Source: Lineus longissimus (lineage: Eukaryota; Nemertea; Pilidiophora; Heteronemertea; Lineidae). From it: a stretch of 64,000 nucleotides of DNA. A program made the translations under genes and the position numbers. Shown piece by piece: positions 1 to 7,876 of this stretch. The stretch spans positions 7,254,001 through 7,318,000 of the forward strand of contig NC_088316.1 in the NCBI RefSeq assembly GCF_910592395.1. Direction: 5' to 3'. Numbering within the stretch: the stretch's first letter is position 1; the number at the start of each line of letters is the position of its first letter. The notes below the pieces were generated by a model. The model saw nothing but the letters and a program-made list of their open reading frames with translations, had not been told where the DNA came from and searched no databases.

Positions 1-1951
1 TGTAGCTTTCATGTGATGTGTAAAAAGAGTAAGGTACTGAACCCTTCTTCCTCAATAGCTTAAAGTCAGTGGTATTTGGGAACAGCTGTCTGGTAATTTT
101 AAAATCATCATCCAACATTGATTTGGTTATGTTGTCTAAACTGGACTGCAGGAATCTGTACGAGTCCAAAAACCTGAAACAACCGAACTGAAATGAGATG
201 TATTCCTCTGATGTTTTGGCAAGTATTTTCAGTTTCTTGTATTTCGGTAGCTTATTCATTAATTCTTTAATAAATAAGTGAGAATCGTAATTACTGAGAT
301 TGTGAAAAAACACTGGAACAAACATAGCTTTCTTTTCATTCAAATTACACGAGTTGTGAGCAGCACCTCGATATCTACCACAGTAGTGATCATGATCCTT
401 GACCTTGTCATATCCCAAAGGTTGATTACAATAGTAACAATGTGTTTCTAATTGATATTTATGCCAGTCTTCATCTGTCATTGTTAGAGGAAAGTTACAG
501 CTCAATAAATTAGAGAATTGTTCTTCCATCCTGATTAACCAATTACAGAACACATCTACAACATCAGCACCCCTGTGAGACACATACTGGCTACTGTAAA
601 GGTGTGTGTAGTCTGAGTGAACATAAACACCAACAGCTGATGCATTTTGTTTAAAAAGTTTCTTTGAACTCGGTTCTTTCATCATAGGTGGCTCTACTGA
701 TACTACTGGTATGTTGCCTTCGGCAGAAGAACAAGGTTCGCTTATCGCTTCGAAATCAGCATAGATCACAAACGGAACTCTATTTTTGAATGAGTGTTTT
801 TCAAATTTAATTTGTGACCATTTACTGTTAGGTGTAGGCAAAGTAATCTTACAGTAATCGTGTTCTCCACATTTCTTTTTATGTTTATCTAGTGTTGACT
901 TCCTGTAAAAGTAATTCATGCATCTCCTGCAAAGATACACTCTATGAGCTAGTGTCCTGAAGAAAAGATTGATGTCTCTTATGTACATGAAATGGTCCTT
1001 GAAATACAACAGATCGATGACATCATCATCATCATAATTCTTGGACAGGTAGAGAGGTTCTAGTTTTGCCTCACAGGTGCTCTTAGCCCATTCGTTCTCT
1101 AACTTGAACACATTAATCTTGAGATTATTATCACTCTCTATCTTAGGGATATCCTTTTGAATACATACAGGAAATGATTTGATTTTGATATCAGTAGTGA
1201 TATTGAATGTACTCTCGAGCTCTGCTCTCAGGACAAAGTCCGTCTCTGGATTTTCTTTCAGATATTTAGCGGCCAATAAAGACCAGAGAAAACATTTATT
1301 GTCATTTGATTCCACATTTATTACTGCTTTTGTTTTAAATGGTAATTTAGTGTAATGACCACCTTTACACCTCTTGTAAGAACAGATGGTCATGTTACAA
1401 GACTCTATTTTATTTAAAGTAAGTCCAGAACCTTGAAAGTACCTTTCCTCAATCTGTGTCTTAATGTAGTTTAACTGGTTGGTTATGGCATAAATTGCCT
1501 GGTTCCTTGAAATTATGCTTTCCATTGGAGACTGTATGGGGTGTGTTACACTTTCACCCTGACGATCAAACTGAGCAAATACTGATATGCTAATTTTGTG
1601 ATGGTAATCATTGAGTTGAAATAATACCTCCTCTAATTTATCTCTGTATTCATACACTTGTTTAGCTTCTCTGTCAATCTTCAAACTAATGGTGACTACA
1701 GGCTTGCCAAATTGTTTTACTATTTCTATTCCACTCACTTTCTTTATGCCATCTAGCTCATTTTCCTCAAATGCAAGTTTCTTATCCATAGTTTTAGGGA
1801 TCAGTGATTGGGCTCGGGGTTGAGCAAGAGGCACATAATCCGGATTTAATTTACTTAAGTGACCTTTGGTTCTCCTGTGAATAGCCATATTATTGTAGGA
1901 TATGTACTTGTCACATGTAGTGCAAAGTATTTTCTGATTCTTATCAGTCAT
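1..1951 (-). CDS. Polinton protein-primed DNA polymerase B, N-terminal part (partial)
   Basis: Replicates the element DNA, by family analogy with protein-primed type B polymerases. The frame is open from the ATG at 1951 (start context MTDKNQ) to the window edge, about 650 codons. A C2H2-like finger (CTTCDKY, then HRRTKGH) opens the protein. An exonuclease I motif (VIYADFEAIS) and an exonuclease II-type motif (NLSNYDSH) follow, separated by a cysteine/histidine patch (DHDHYCGRYRG). The polymerase palm motifs lie beyond the edge and can be seen only in copy B. A 30-nt hairpin unit is read in frame near 1215-1242. Copy B carries small indels at two places where this copy is open, plus a 430-nt deletion. 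It diverges from the 316-aa gene, with 56 nt between start codons. Confidence 0.85.
   Translation of the reverse strand, partial: MTDKNQKILCTTCDKYISYNNMAIHRRTKGHLSKLNPDYVPLAQPRAQSLIPKTMDKKLAFEENELDGIKKVSGIEIVKQFGKPVVTISLKIDREAKQVYEYRDKLEEVLFQLNDYHHKISISVFAQFDRQGESVTHPIQSPMESIISRNQAIYAITNQLNYIKTQIEERYFQGSGLTLNKIESCNMTICSYKRCKGGHYTKLPFKTKAVINVESNDNKCFLWSLLAAKYLKENPETDFVLRAELESTFNITTDIKIKSFPVCIQKDIPKIESDNNLKINVFKLENEWAKSTCEAKLEPLYLSKNYDDDDVIDLLYFKDHFMYIRDINLFFRTLAHRVYLCRRCMNYFYRKSTLDKHKKKCGEHDYCKITLPTPNSKWSQIKFEKHSFKNRVPFVIYADFEAISEPCSSAEGNIPVVSVEPPMMKEPSSKKLFKQNASAVGVYVHSDYTHLYSSQYVSHRGADVVDVFCNWLIRMEEQFSNLLSCNFPLTMTDEDWHKYQLETHCYYCNQPLGYDKVKDHDHYCGRYRGAAHNSCNLNEKKAMFVPVFFHNLSNYDSHLFIKELMNKLPKYKKLKILAKTSEEYISFQFGCFRFLDSYRFLQSSLDNITKSMLDDDFKITRQLFPNTTDFKLLRKKGSVPYSFYTSHESY
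1215..1242 (+). repeat. double-hairpin unit in polymerase
   Basis: Variant with GAGC/GCTC and GGAC/GTCC stems and AAA in the second loop. On the minus strand it is read in the frame giving TDFVLRAELE, which is open only because the first loop is TCT rather than TAT. It is present unchanged in copy B at 59335-59362. Confidence 0.9.
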
Positions 1952-2007
1952 TCTATTTATTAGATTAAAATTTATTAAATTCAATAAATATCTTGAATTA
2001 AATAGAA

Positions 2008-2958
2008 ATGGACTTCATAATCAATGAACAAGAATGTAATGAAGCCAAATTTGAGTACTACTTAACAGACCAATTAGACATAAAATCCATTACTTTGAAA
2101 TCGATAACCTTTTACAATTCATGGTGGACAGGTGATTTTCTACCAGAGGGAGTAAGGATTTTCTCATTTCTAGTCGAAATAACCAGAATTACAAAACATG
2201 AGCCCTTAGATAAACAATTATGGTGTAGGACATTATTTGCTCCTGGACTTGAAACAGATACACTTGAAAAGGAAGTCATGAAAATTTGCGAACGGCATTT
2301 GGAAAATGATTCTACCACAACTAAAGACACCATTACTCAATACACATTTCCATACTCTCGACATTTTAGTTTAAGTGAGTTTTGTGAGGTATGGCAAAAA
2401 TACATAAAAGAAATTGGAATAAGCCATGTGAAAATTTACTGTGATAACAATAATTACATAACCCTTGAACTTACAGAGGATAAAGAGTACCCTCTGAAAG
2501 TAGACAAGTTAGATAAAAATGAAAAAATCAAGATTGAGAGAAACACAGAAGGTTTTCAAATAAGCAAAACCATAAGAGAGGTGATAGAAAAACAGCTCAC
2601 AGTGGTGAATGAGTGGTTTGGCTTTAAGCAAACTAAATTCACCAAGAAAGGAAAATACTACTCCACAAGACCACTCAACTTTTACAGGAAATATCTATTC
2701 CTGCAAGCTAATTTGGTTGACAAAGCTAAGACCCTCTACAACAATAAACCATCTAACATTTTCTGCATCATACCTGTAGAAGATGGTGACCAAATAAAAA
2801 TGCAGCGATACGAACCGAATTGTAAGAAAACGATAAATAAGTGTACTAATCACATAAAATTCGAAATCACTGATGAGAATGGTAAGCTAGTTAATTTCAG
2901 AGGAACAGAGGTTTCTTTAGAGTTAAGAATCGAGCTTTGCTCTCAAGACGAAGTCTGA
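2008..2958 (+). CDS. Polinton protein of unknown function, 316 aa, variant 1 of a two-cassette variable protein
   Basis: I do not recognise a characterised family. The protein is soluble-looking, with no signal peptide or membrane segment. It shares a near-identical N-terminus (first 43 aa), middle and C-terminus with the 309-aa protein of copy B at 60127-61056. Two internal blocks are unrelated: 2137-2349 here versus 60256-60453, and 2485-2607 here versus 60589-60675. All boundaries are abrupt and keep the frame. The C-terminal residues IELCSQDEV come from a double-hairpin unit read in its third frame. It converges on the 178-aa gene across a cluster of such units. A surface or receptor-contact role is only a guess drawn from the variability. 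Confidence 0.75.
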   Translation: MDFIINEQECNEAKFEYYLTDQLDIKSITLKSITFYNSWWTGDFLPEGVRIFSFLVEITRITKHEPLDKQLWCRTLFAPGLETDTLEKEVMKICERHLENDSTTTKDTITQYTFPYSRHFSLSEFCEVWQKYIKEIGISHVKIYCDNNNYITLELTEDKEYPLKVDKLDKNEKIKIERNTEGFQISKTIREVIEKQLTVVNEWFGFKQTKFTKKGKYYSTRPLNFYRKYLFLQANLVDKAKTLYNNKPSNIFCIIPVEDGDQIKMQRYEPNCKKTINKCTNHIKFEITDENGKLVNFRGTEVSLELRIELCSQDEV

Positions 2959-3048
2959 CTGAGACAAGGTCCAGAGAACAAAGTTCGACTCGAGCAGAGC
3001 TCTCAAGACGAAGTCGGACTAGGACAAAGTCCTGAGAGCAAAGCTTGA
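2930..3048. repeat. cluster of four double-hairpin units at a convergent gene end
   Basis: Four units in alternating orientation: 2930-2958 (plus, encodes the end of the 316-aa protein), 2963-2988 (minus), 2990-3017 (plus) and 3021-3048 (minus). They fill the gap between convergent stop codons. Stem variants include GAAC/GTTC in place of GAGC/GCTC. Copy B has three partly different units at the same place. Confidence 0.9.
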
Positions 3049-3061
3049 CCACCTGATGAGA

Positions 3062-3598
3062 TCATTCCATTAAAGGAATAGTACATTTCTTCTCTTTAAC
3101 TACAGGTTTAACAAGAGGGTTAAGTCGGACTTCGTCCTGAGAGCATAGCTCGATTGATCCCTTCATGACTGCTTCATTCGGACTTTGTCCTGAGAGCGTA
3201 GCTCGAGTTGAGCCTGATCGCTGCTCTTTACTTACTTTTTTAGTAAGTTTCTTAAACATGATAAATGATGCTAAAATAATTGCACCTAAACCTAGTACAT
3301 AGACATAAGTATTACTACTAGATTCACGCAGTGATACATCAGTATTTTGAGATTGTGGTTCTTCTTCCTCTACTTCTTCTTCCTCCTTTTCCACAACTCT
3401 GTTTTTTGGTGAGGAGTCCTGTACTTTAAATGTCGTCTTATCCTTTTTTATCCTCTTAAATTCCTTAGATCTTCTACCCAGTTCTCTAGACCATGCTAAT
3501 TGTTTCTCTGATCGAGGTTTCTTAGACACTGAAACTTTAGTCGGACTTTGTCCTGAGAGCATAGCTCGAGTAGTATCAGTTACAGTTTCAAGTTCCAT
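3062..3598 (-). CDS. Polinton single-pass membrane protein, 178 aa
   Basis: Function unknown. The layout is a basic N-terminal region, a run of glutamates (EKEEEEVEEEE) near residue 70, then one clear membrane helix (VYVLGLGAIILASFIMFKK, about 99-117) and a short basic tail. The start at 3598 has the context GATAAATGG. Three double-hairpin units are read in frame (3541-3569, 3178-3206, 3125-3153), giving peptides such as RAMLSGQSPT and IELCSQDEVR. The copy B homologue at 61100-61636 has the same length but lacks the 3125 unit and has an extra one near the N-terminus, so two insertions cancel out. A virion or infected-cell membrane protein is possible but unproven. Confidence 0.75.
   Translation of the reverse strand: MELETVTDTTRAMLSGQSPTKVSVSKKPRSEKQLAWSRELGRRSKEFKRIKKDKTTFKVQDSSPKNRVVEKEEEEVEEEEPQSQNTDVSLRESSSNTYVYVLGLGAIILASFIMFKKLTKKVSKEQRSGSTRATLSGQSPNEAVMKGSIELCSQDEVRLNPLVKPVVKEKKCTIPLME
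3125..3153 (-). repeat. double-hairpin unit, filled site
   Basis: Copy B lacks exactly 30 nt here (junction near 61160). The filled and empty versions differ by one complete unit within otherwise identical sequence. Confidence 0.92.
3178..3206 (-). repeat. double-hairpin unit
   Basis: GTA first loop and TTT second loop. It is read in the 178-aa gene as RATLSGQSP. Copy B has a unit at the same position (61186-61214) with the stem GAAC/GTTC instead of GAGC/GCTC. Confidence 0.9.
3541..3569 (-). repeat. double-hairpin unit
   Basis: Encodes RAMLSGQSPT near the N-terminus of the 178-aa protein. In copy B a second unit is added directly next to it (61549-61578). Confidence 0.9.
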
Positions 3599-3618
3599 TT
3601 ATCTTGGCCGAATTTAAT

Positions 3619-3634
3619 TCGAACTATGTTCTCA
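3619..3634 (+). repeat. half unit (first hairpin only) between genes
   Basis: Contains GAAC-TAT-GTTC followed by TCA, the first half of the double-hairpin unit, between the 178-aa and 278-aa genes. The same half unit is in copy B at 61656-61671. Confidence 0.7.
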
Positions 3635-3647
3635 TAACCAGGTTAAT

Positions 3648-4484
3648 TTAGTCTTCTTTATCATCACTACCTGTGATATCTAGACTTTCATCTATTGATT
3701 TGTCACATTCAGAGACAGTCATATTTGGTTTATTCATATTTGATGCAGTCATACTCGATGCAGTCATAGATGATTCCTCATGACAATGACCTAAAGTAAT
3801 AAGTGTTGTTGAGGCAAGTGCAGTTAATGGTCCCATTCTCAAACTCAACCATCCAAGCCATTTATCCAACTCGTTAGTTATCAAATAATCATTTCTAAGA
3901 TCATGGTAAAGATTATCTTCATCATCTATTGGTAATAACCACCTTGATAATTTAGTGTAAGCTTTAATTACTGTCTTACCCAAAGAATCATTAAGTCTGG
4001 CAGCCATCTTTGTTTCATACATTCTATGGTGTTTTAAGATTTCTTTTTCAGTCATATTATCTAAGTCATTAAAAGTTATTTGTTTATTAAGGAAATCCTT
4101 GCTTTTACCAGTTGCAACTAGAATCTCTAAGTCTTGTTTGGCTTTAAGGCCACTATCAGTCAAATAGTTCAAATTTTGTTGATTGCTAGTCGGACTTTGT
4201 CCTGAGAGCGTAGCTCGAGTTGAGCCTAGTTGGCAACTAGAAGTGACTATTCCTTGACTGGGATTAACTATTCCTTGACTAGGATTAACAAAATTTGAAC
4301 TATTCAACTGCTTGTTTGAAACTTGTTGATTTGTAGAGCAGTTCTGTTGAAAGTTAGTTCTGTTTTGTTGGTAACTACCAGTGTTCTGTTGGTTAGAAGC
4401 CCCAACTCGAGCTGAGCTCTCAGGACTCATAACACCAATCTGTTTCATCTGTTGTTCAATCACTGCAGATGTCTGACTATTCAT
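3648..4484 (-). CDS. Polinton Q/N-rich protein with hydrophobic C-terminal segment, 278 aa
   Basis: Function unknown. The N-terminal 90 residues are rich in Gln and Asn (repeated NQQN and a tandem NPSQGIV pair). A predicted helical region follows, then a moderately hydrophobic stretch (LSLRMGPLTALASTTLITLG, about 210-229) that could be a membrane segment, and an acidic tail with SMTAS/NMTVS repeats. One complete double-hairpin unit (4190-4218) and one partial unit (4407-4426) are read in frame. In copy B only about the last 25 codons survive (61687-61761) before the LINE junction. The start at 4484 gives MNSQTSAV. Confidence 0.65.
   Translation of the reverse strand: MNSQTSAVIEQQMKQIGVMSPESSARVGASNQQNTGSYQQNRTNFQQNCSTNQQVSNKQLNSSNFVNPSQGIVNPSQGIVTSSCQLGSTRATLSGQSPTSNQQNLNYLTDSGLKAKQDLEILVATGKSKDFLNKQITFNDLDNMTEKEILKHHRMYETKMAARLNDSLGKTVIKAYTKLSRWLLPIDDEDNLYHDLRNDYLITNELDKWLGWLSLRMGPLTALASTTLITLGHCHEESSMTASSMTASNMNKPNMTVSECDKSIDESLDITGSDDKED
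4190..4218 (-). repeat. double-hairpin unit in the 278-aa gene
   Basis: GTA first loop and TTT second loop, read as RATLSGQSPT in the Q/N-rich part of the protein. Confidence 0.9.
4407..4426 (+). repeat. partial double-hairpin unit
   Basis: Keeps GAGC-TGA-GCTC, the TCA spacer and GGAC but lacks the last stem arm. It is read on the minus strand as SPESSAR. Confidence 0.7.
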
Positions 4485-4551
4485 TTGCTGATTATTCTTT
4501 TAAAATTATGGAAAAAATGACTGTTAAGTGCAAAATGCTGTTTTCACAACT

Positions 4552-5754
4552 TTATTGCATCTTAACACTAGCTCGAGCTGTGCTCTCAGGACGAAGTCCG
4601 GCTGGTGTAAACTTAATATTACTGATGCAGTTAATGTCTCGACCTGCACTGGCACTCAGTAAAACGTCAAACTGCTTGTCAATATCCTGGTCATATTCCT
4701 TCTCAACCTTGTAATTCTGGAAGAAAATACTTTGAGTGAAATCATACCATAATATCTCCAAATCATTTACTCGCTCCTTGTTGGTTAAAAAAGGTGTAAA
4801 TATTACATAATCAATTTTCAGCGTTTTAAAGGCTTGGTGTAAAAATACCTTGTAGTTAATGGTGACCTTGACACCACAGTAATGCAGAAATCTAAGGAAA
4901 GCATAGTACACTAGTCTAAGGTCAGTGATATTCTCATCGGTTAATTGCGGTTTACCAATTGCCCTGTTAATAAATTCAATGGCAAGAAACCAATCATATT
5001 CCCCACAGTGAAATTTAAAAAGCATGGCTTCACCATGTAACCCTTGGTTACAAAACTTAGAGGGGAGAGTGTTAATACCCATTTTTAGGGCTGACTGAAG
5101 AGTACTTTCATATCTCTGCTTACTAAGACATTTTCTGTGACTTGAAAAGTAGCACTGTAAATACCCTTCCACAAAGTCCTTTAAATACTTAACTGCCGAT
5201 TCGGACAGCCGACTCCATCCAAGTTTCCTTAGAATACTGTCAAAGTAACGTGTCTTGTTGTCAATATTGATCTCAAGAGTTTTAAAATCATCGTCGTAAG
5301 TAGTCGAATTGCAATTGGTGCAGAATTGATACTTCACAGTTTTAGCTGCGTACCTTGCTGAATTCAAGTTTTTTTGATACTCAAAAAGTGTCCACCTTTT
5401 ACAATTACGGCAGAATTGAGCATTAGTGTTGGTACTGACGTCATATTCTTTCATTCTTGGCAGGACTACTTTGATTGTCTCAGTCGAGCAGAGCTCTCGG
5501 GACTTTGTCCTAGTCAGACTTCGTCTTGAGAGCATAGCTCGAGTAGGCTTATCAAATTTCCCACTATCATAATTCTTGCTGACATTTTCTTCACTAAAAT
5601 TTCTAGTCGGACGCAGTCCTGAGAGCTCTGCTCGATCCATTACCCTAGGACGAATGTATCCTTTAAGATTCTCATTGTTCCACTCGAGCTCTGCTATCAG
5701 GACGAAGTCCGACTCACTAGAATAATAGTCTTTTAATGAGATGTATTTATTCAT
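4552..5754 (-). CDS. Polinton zinc-ribbon-like protein, 400 aa
   Basis: I do not recognise the family. Two CxxC pairs near residues 115 and 144 (CRNCKRW and CTNCNS) could bind one zinc ion. The long C-terminal part is mixed helix and strand, with many aromatic residues and no membrane segment. The N-terminal 95 residues carry four double-hairpin units in frame (5684, 5607, 5514, 5484), and a fifth (4573) makes most of the C-terminus, so about an eighth of the protein is unit-derived. The zinc pairs and the core have none. The start at 5754 has the context GTAAATATG. Only this copy is visible because copy B is interrupted before this gene. Confidence 0.65.
   Translation of the reverse strand: MNKYISLKDYYSSESDFVLIAELEWNNENLKGYIRPRVMDRAELSGLRPTRNFSEENVSKNYDSGKFDKPTRAMLSRRSLTRTKSRELCSTETIKVVLPRMKEYDVSTNTNAQFCRNCKRWTLFEYQKNLNSARYAAKTVKYQFCTNCNSTTYDDDFKTLEINIDNKTRYFDSILRKLGWSRLSESAVKYLKDFVEGYLQCYFSSHRKCLSKQRYESTLQSALKMGINTLPSKFCNQGLHGEAMLFKFHCGEYDWFLAIEFINRAIGKPQLTDENITDLRLVYYAFLRFLHYCGVKVTINYKVFLHQAFKTLKIDYVIFTPFLTNKERVNDLEILWYDFTQSIFFQNYKVEKEYDQDIDKQFDVLLSASAGRDINCISNIKFTPAGLRPESTARASVKMQ
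4573..4600 (+). repeat. double-hairpin unit at the C-terminus of the 400-aa protein
   Basis: TGT first loop and GAA second loop. On the minus strand it is read as AGLRPESTAR, the frame in which the usual TGA is out of phase. Confidence 0.9.
5484..5542. repeat. two adjacent double-hairpin units in opposite orientation
   Basis: 5484-5511 (plus) and 5514-5542 (minus). The first is read as RTKSRELCST, with CCTGAG changed to CCCGAG so that the stop is lost in that frame. The second has its GGAC/GTCC stem changed to AGAC/GTCT, keeping the pairing. Confidence 0.9.
5607..5635 (-). repeat. double-hairpin unit
   Basis: GCA second loop and TCT first loop. Part of the peptide RAELSGLRPT in the 400-aa protein. 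Confidence 0.9.
5684..5712 (+). repeat. double-hairpin unit
   Basis: The spacer has one change (TATCAGG for TCTCAGG). Read on the minus strand as SDFVLIAELE near the N-terminus of the 400-aa protein. Confidence 0.88.
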
Positions 5755-5802
5755 ATTTACATAATAATTATTTTTTTAAACATTGTTTTGATAGAAGGTC
5801 AC

Positions 5803-7419
5803 CTAAGACCTTTTACGTGATTTTACTGTTTTACGTGATTTTAAGGCTTTAACACCCCCAATTAAACCATAAATTATGGAGCTCACAATAGCAATAACTG
5901 CTATGATCAGATGTTCGGCTAGAAAGCCAACAACTGCACCAATTGTTTTCAGGAGAAATGATACGATAGAACCGATGATTCCCGGTAAAGCCGCAGCTGA
6001 TTTCTTGGCTAGTTCTTTTAGCCATTCAGCAAACTTCTTGAGACCTTCTTTTACTTTATCTGGTATTGATGGTTTTGGTCCTGGTTCTGGTGTAGGTCCT
6101 GGAGTTGGGTCTGGTCCTGGAGATGGTCCTGGTCCTGGAGTTGGTTTTACAGATTTAGTGGCACCACTTAAAGCACTACTGATACTAAGACCTAGAGTTG
6201 TAAATGTCATTACAACAGCTGTTATTATGGCGCTAATGGTTACACCATACGTCTTAAAAAGTAACTTTATTCTGTCCTTCAGAGGAATAGTTGAATCTGG
6301 TTTCTTTAGAACATCAACAATTAAACGTTTAATTCTTCTAGTTTGTGACTCCCTGTCATTGTCTAACCTCCATACCTTTGACTGTTCCTCATACAATTTG
6401 TCATTTAGTTCATCTATTTGCTTTTTCAACTCTCCTTTATCTTCAGTATCTTCTTCTACAGACTTTACATAGTCTCTTGTTAAATTATTAAGTTCTTCTT
6501 CTAGGCTTTCTATTTGCATGTCCTTATCCCTCTTTACTGCAGCTAGATCATCACCAGCCTGTTTTAACCCTCTAAGTTCTCTCAAGGCAGATTCAGTAAA
6601 ACCCAGTGTTTTAAGTTCATCATCATTAGAATCAATTAATTTATCTATTGGTTGGTTTGAACTGTATACCTCATTAATTACTGCCTGTGTTTCAGGGGTT
6701 ACTAATGTAGGTTCCCTTACTGGTGGGTCAGGTGCAATCATACCTCTAATCATGTTAGCAAATCTAGTACCAAACTTAGTCTTTAATGTGCCTTCAGAAA
6801 GGAATTTACCATCTGATTTAATTAAAGGAATGATAAAGGCATTCCCTCCATTAGGATTAGGAATTTCATTCATATTGTTCTTTTGTTGTTCTGTAAAGTT
6901 TGCTAATTCTCCTTTTGTAGGCAAGAAGTAAGGTTCCTCGTTGTGCAAATAAATACGTGTTGCTAGTTTACTTAGTTTGTTAGTGTCATATTTCCATTTA
7001 CCACTTTTTTTCAATGCTGTATCAAGTTTATCCTCTTTATCATCTAGAAATGACTCCTTTTCCATCAATTCAGGGACAATACCTCTTGGCCTTTCTGGTA
7101 TACTTAATGAAGTTTCATCAGTAAGATTTTCACCTCCTGTGTTGTATGTTGTGCCTGGCCTTTCTGGAGTTTTAGTGAATGAAGTTTCATCAGTAAGATT
7201 TTCACCTCCTGTGTTGTATTTTGTGTCATCATCTCGAGGCTTTTTATTAAAACCAAAGATATCAGCATATCTTGCGCGATCATCTTTAAACTTTTTATTA
7301 ATATCAAAGATATCAACATAATCCTCAGGTTTGTAATCAGATTCGTAATCAGGATCGTAATCAGGATCGTAATGTGGATAGTAATCACTCATTTCATAAT
7401 TTTCACCTCCTTCAGCCAT
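5803..7419 (-). CDS. Polinton coiled-coil / Pro-Gly linker / hydrophobic C-terminus protein, 538 aa
   Basis: Probably a structural or membrane-active particle protein; the exact role is unknown. In order: an acidic tyrosine-rich N-terminus with YDPDYE-type repeats, a duplicated NTGGENLTDETS block (about 71-105), a globular middle, a coiled coil (about 280-355), a first hydrophobic helix (about 385-410), a proline-glycine linker (PTPGPGPSPGPDPTPG and similar, about 418-443), then a strongly hydrophobic C-terminal region (about 465-525) ending in Arg/Lys. From general recollection, a hydrophobic C-terminus of this type recurs in Polinton proteins of other invertebrates; a search would confirm this. 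No double-hairpin unit is inserted. The start at 7419 was chosen because it is the first ATG after the upstream gene. Confidence 0.7.
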   Translation of the reverse strand: MAEGGENYEMSDYYPHYDPDYDPDYESDYKPEDYVDIFDINKKFKDDRARYADIFGFNKKPRDDDTKYNTGGENLTDETSFTKTPERPGTTYNTGGENLTDETSLSIPERPRGIVPELMEKESFLDDKEDKLDTALKKSGKWKYDTNKLSKLATRIYLHNEEPYFLPTKGELANFTEQQKNNMNEIPNPNGGNAFIIPLIKSDGKFLSEGTLKTKFGTRFANMIRGMIAPDPPVREPTLVTPETQAVINEVYSSNQPIDKLIDSNDDELKTLGFTESALRELRGLKQAGDDLAAVKRDKDMQIESLEEELNNLTRDYVKSVEEDTEDKGELKKQIDELNDKLYEEQSKVWRLDNDRESQTRRIKRLIVDVLKKPDSTIPLKDRIKLLFKTYGVTISAIITAVVMTFTTLGLSISSALSGATKSVKPTPGPGPSPGPDPTPGPTPEPGPKPSIPDKVKEGLKKFAEWLKELAKKSAAALPGIIGSIVSFLLKTIGAVVGFLAEHLIIAVIAIVSSIIYGLIGGVKALKSRKTVKSRKRS

Positions 7420-7429
7420 AATTACTTAT

Positions 7430-7876
7430 TTATCTAACCATAAAAACAATCAATGTACCAACAACTGAGTAAAGCATGAATTTAATTGTTTCATGAGTAT
7501 CATCCACCTTCTCAACTTTGGTGTCAAGTTTAGTAGTAGTAGGAGTATTCTTTGAGGTTTCAGTTGTTTTTGGTGAATCAACATTACTCTTTGGTTTATG
7601 ACTGGTCTCGAGCTTTGCTCTCGGGACTTTGTCCGTCATTGATGTACCAACGCTACTCTTAACTCTTATTTTCTTAGAACTATTTCCTTCCATCAGTGGT
7701 GGTGGTAAGGTCTTTTTGTGGTTAATGTCATTCTTACCGGGTTTAGCATTTTTTGGTGCTATTAAAATGTTATTATTGTAGTTATCCAGCTTACCAATAA
7801 CGAGTACCATATTTGATCCTATGACATACAATCCTGGTGCTATTACATAATCTAGTCTTGTATGAGTGTCACTCAC
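7430..7876 (-). CDS. Polinton small membrane protein, up to 148 aa, start codon unclear
   Basis: Ends in a single hydrophobic helix (FMLYSVVGTLIVFMVR), so it is probably a tail-anchored membrane protein. The middle is basic and Ser/Thr-rich, and one double-hairpin unit is read in frame (7608-7635). The frame is open from 7876, but that codon is GTG; the first ATG is at 7810 (MVLVIGKLD). The frame also overlaps the 3' end of the 315-aa gene, in the +1 frame relative to it. Translation could start at the internal ATG, at a non-AUG codon, or follow a +1 shift from the upstream gene. Sequence alone does not decide. Confidence 0.55.
   Translation of the reverse strand: MSDTHTRLDYVIAPGLYVIGSNMVLVIGKLDNYNNNILIAPKNAKPGKNDINHKKTLPPPLMEGNSSKKIRVKSSVGTSMTDKVPRAKLETSHKPKSNVDSPKTTETSKNTPTTTKLDTKVEKVDDTHETIKFMLYSVVGTLIVFMVR
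7608..7635 (+). repeat. double-hairpin unit in the 148-aa ORF
   Basis: TTT first loop and TTT second loop, with spacer TCG instead of TCA. On the minus strand the TGA is thereby CGA, and the unit reads TDKVPRAKLE. Confidence 0.88.

Noticed and set aside
2930-3048. Units as hammerhead ribozymes (CGAAGTC and CTGATGAG strings occur)
   Set aside because: The conserved hammerhead core and its three stems cannot be drawn; CTGATGAG occurs only once, downstream of the units.
2930-3048. CRISPR-like array
   Set aside because: Units alternate in orientation, have no regular spacers and lie in an animal genome.
5876-6472. 198-codon plus-strand frame
   Set aside because: It is the complement of the 538-aa gene; its Gly/Pro repeats mirror the Pro-Gly linker.
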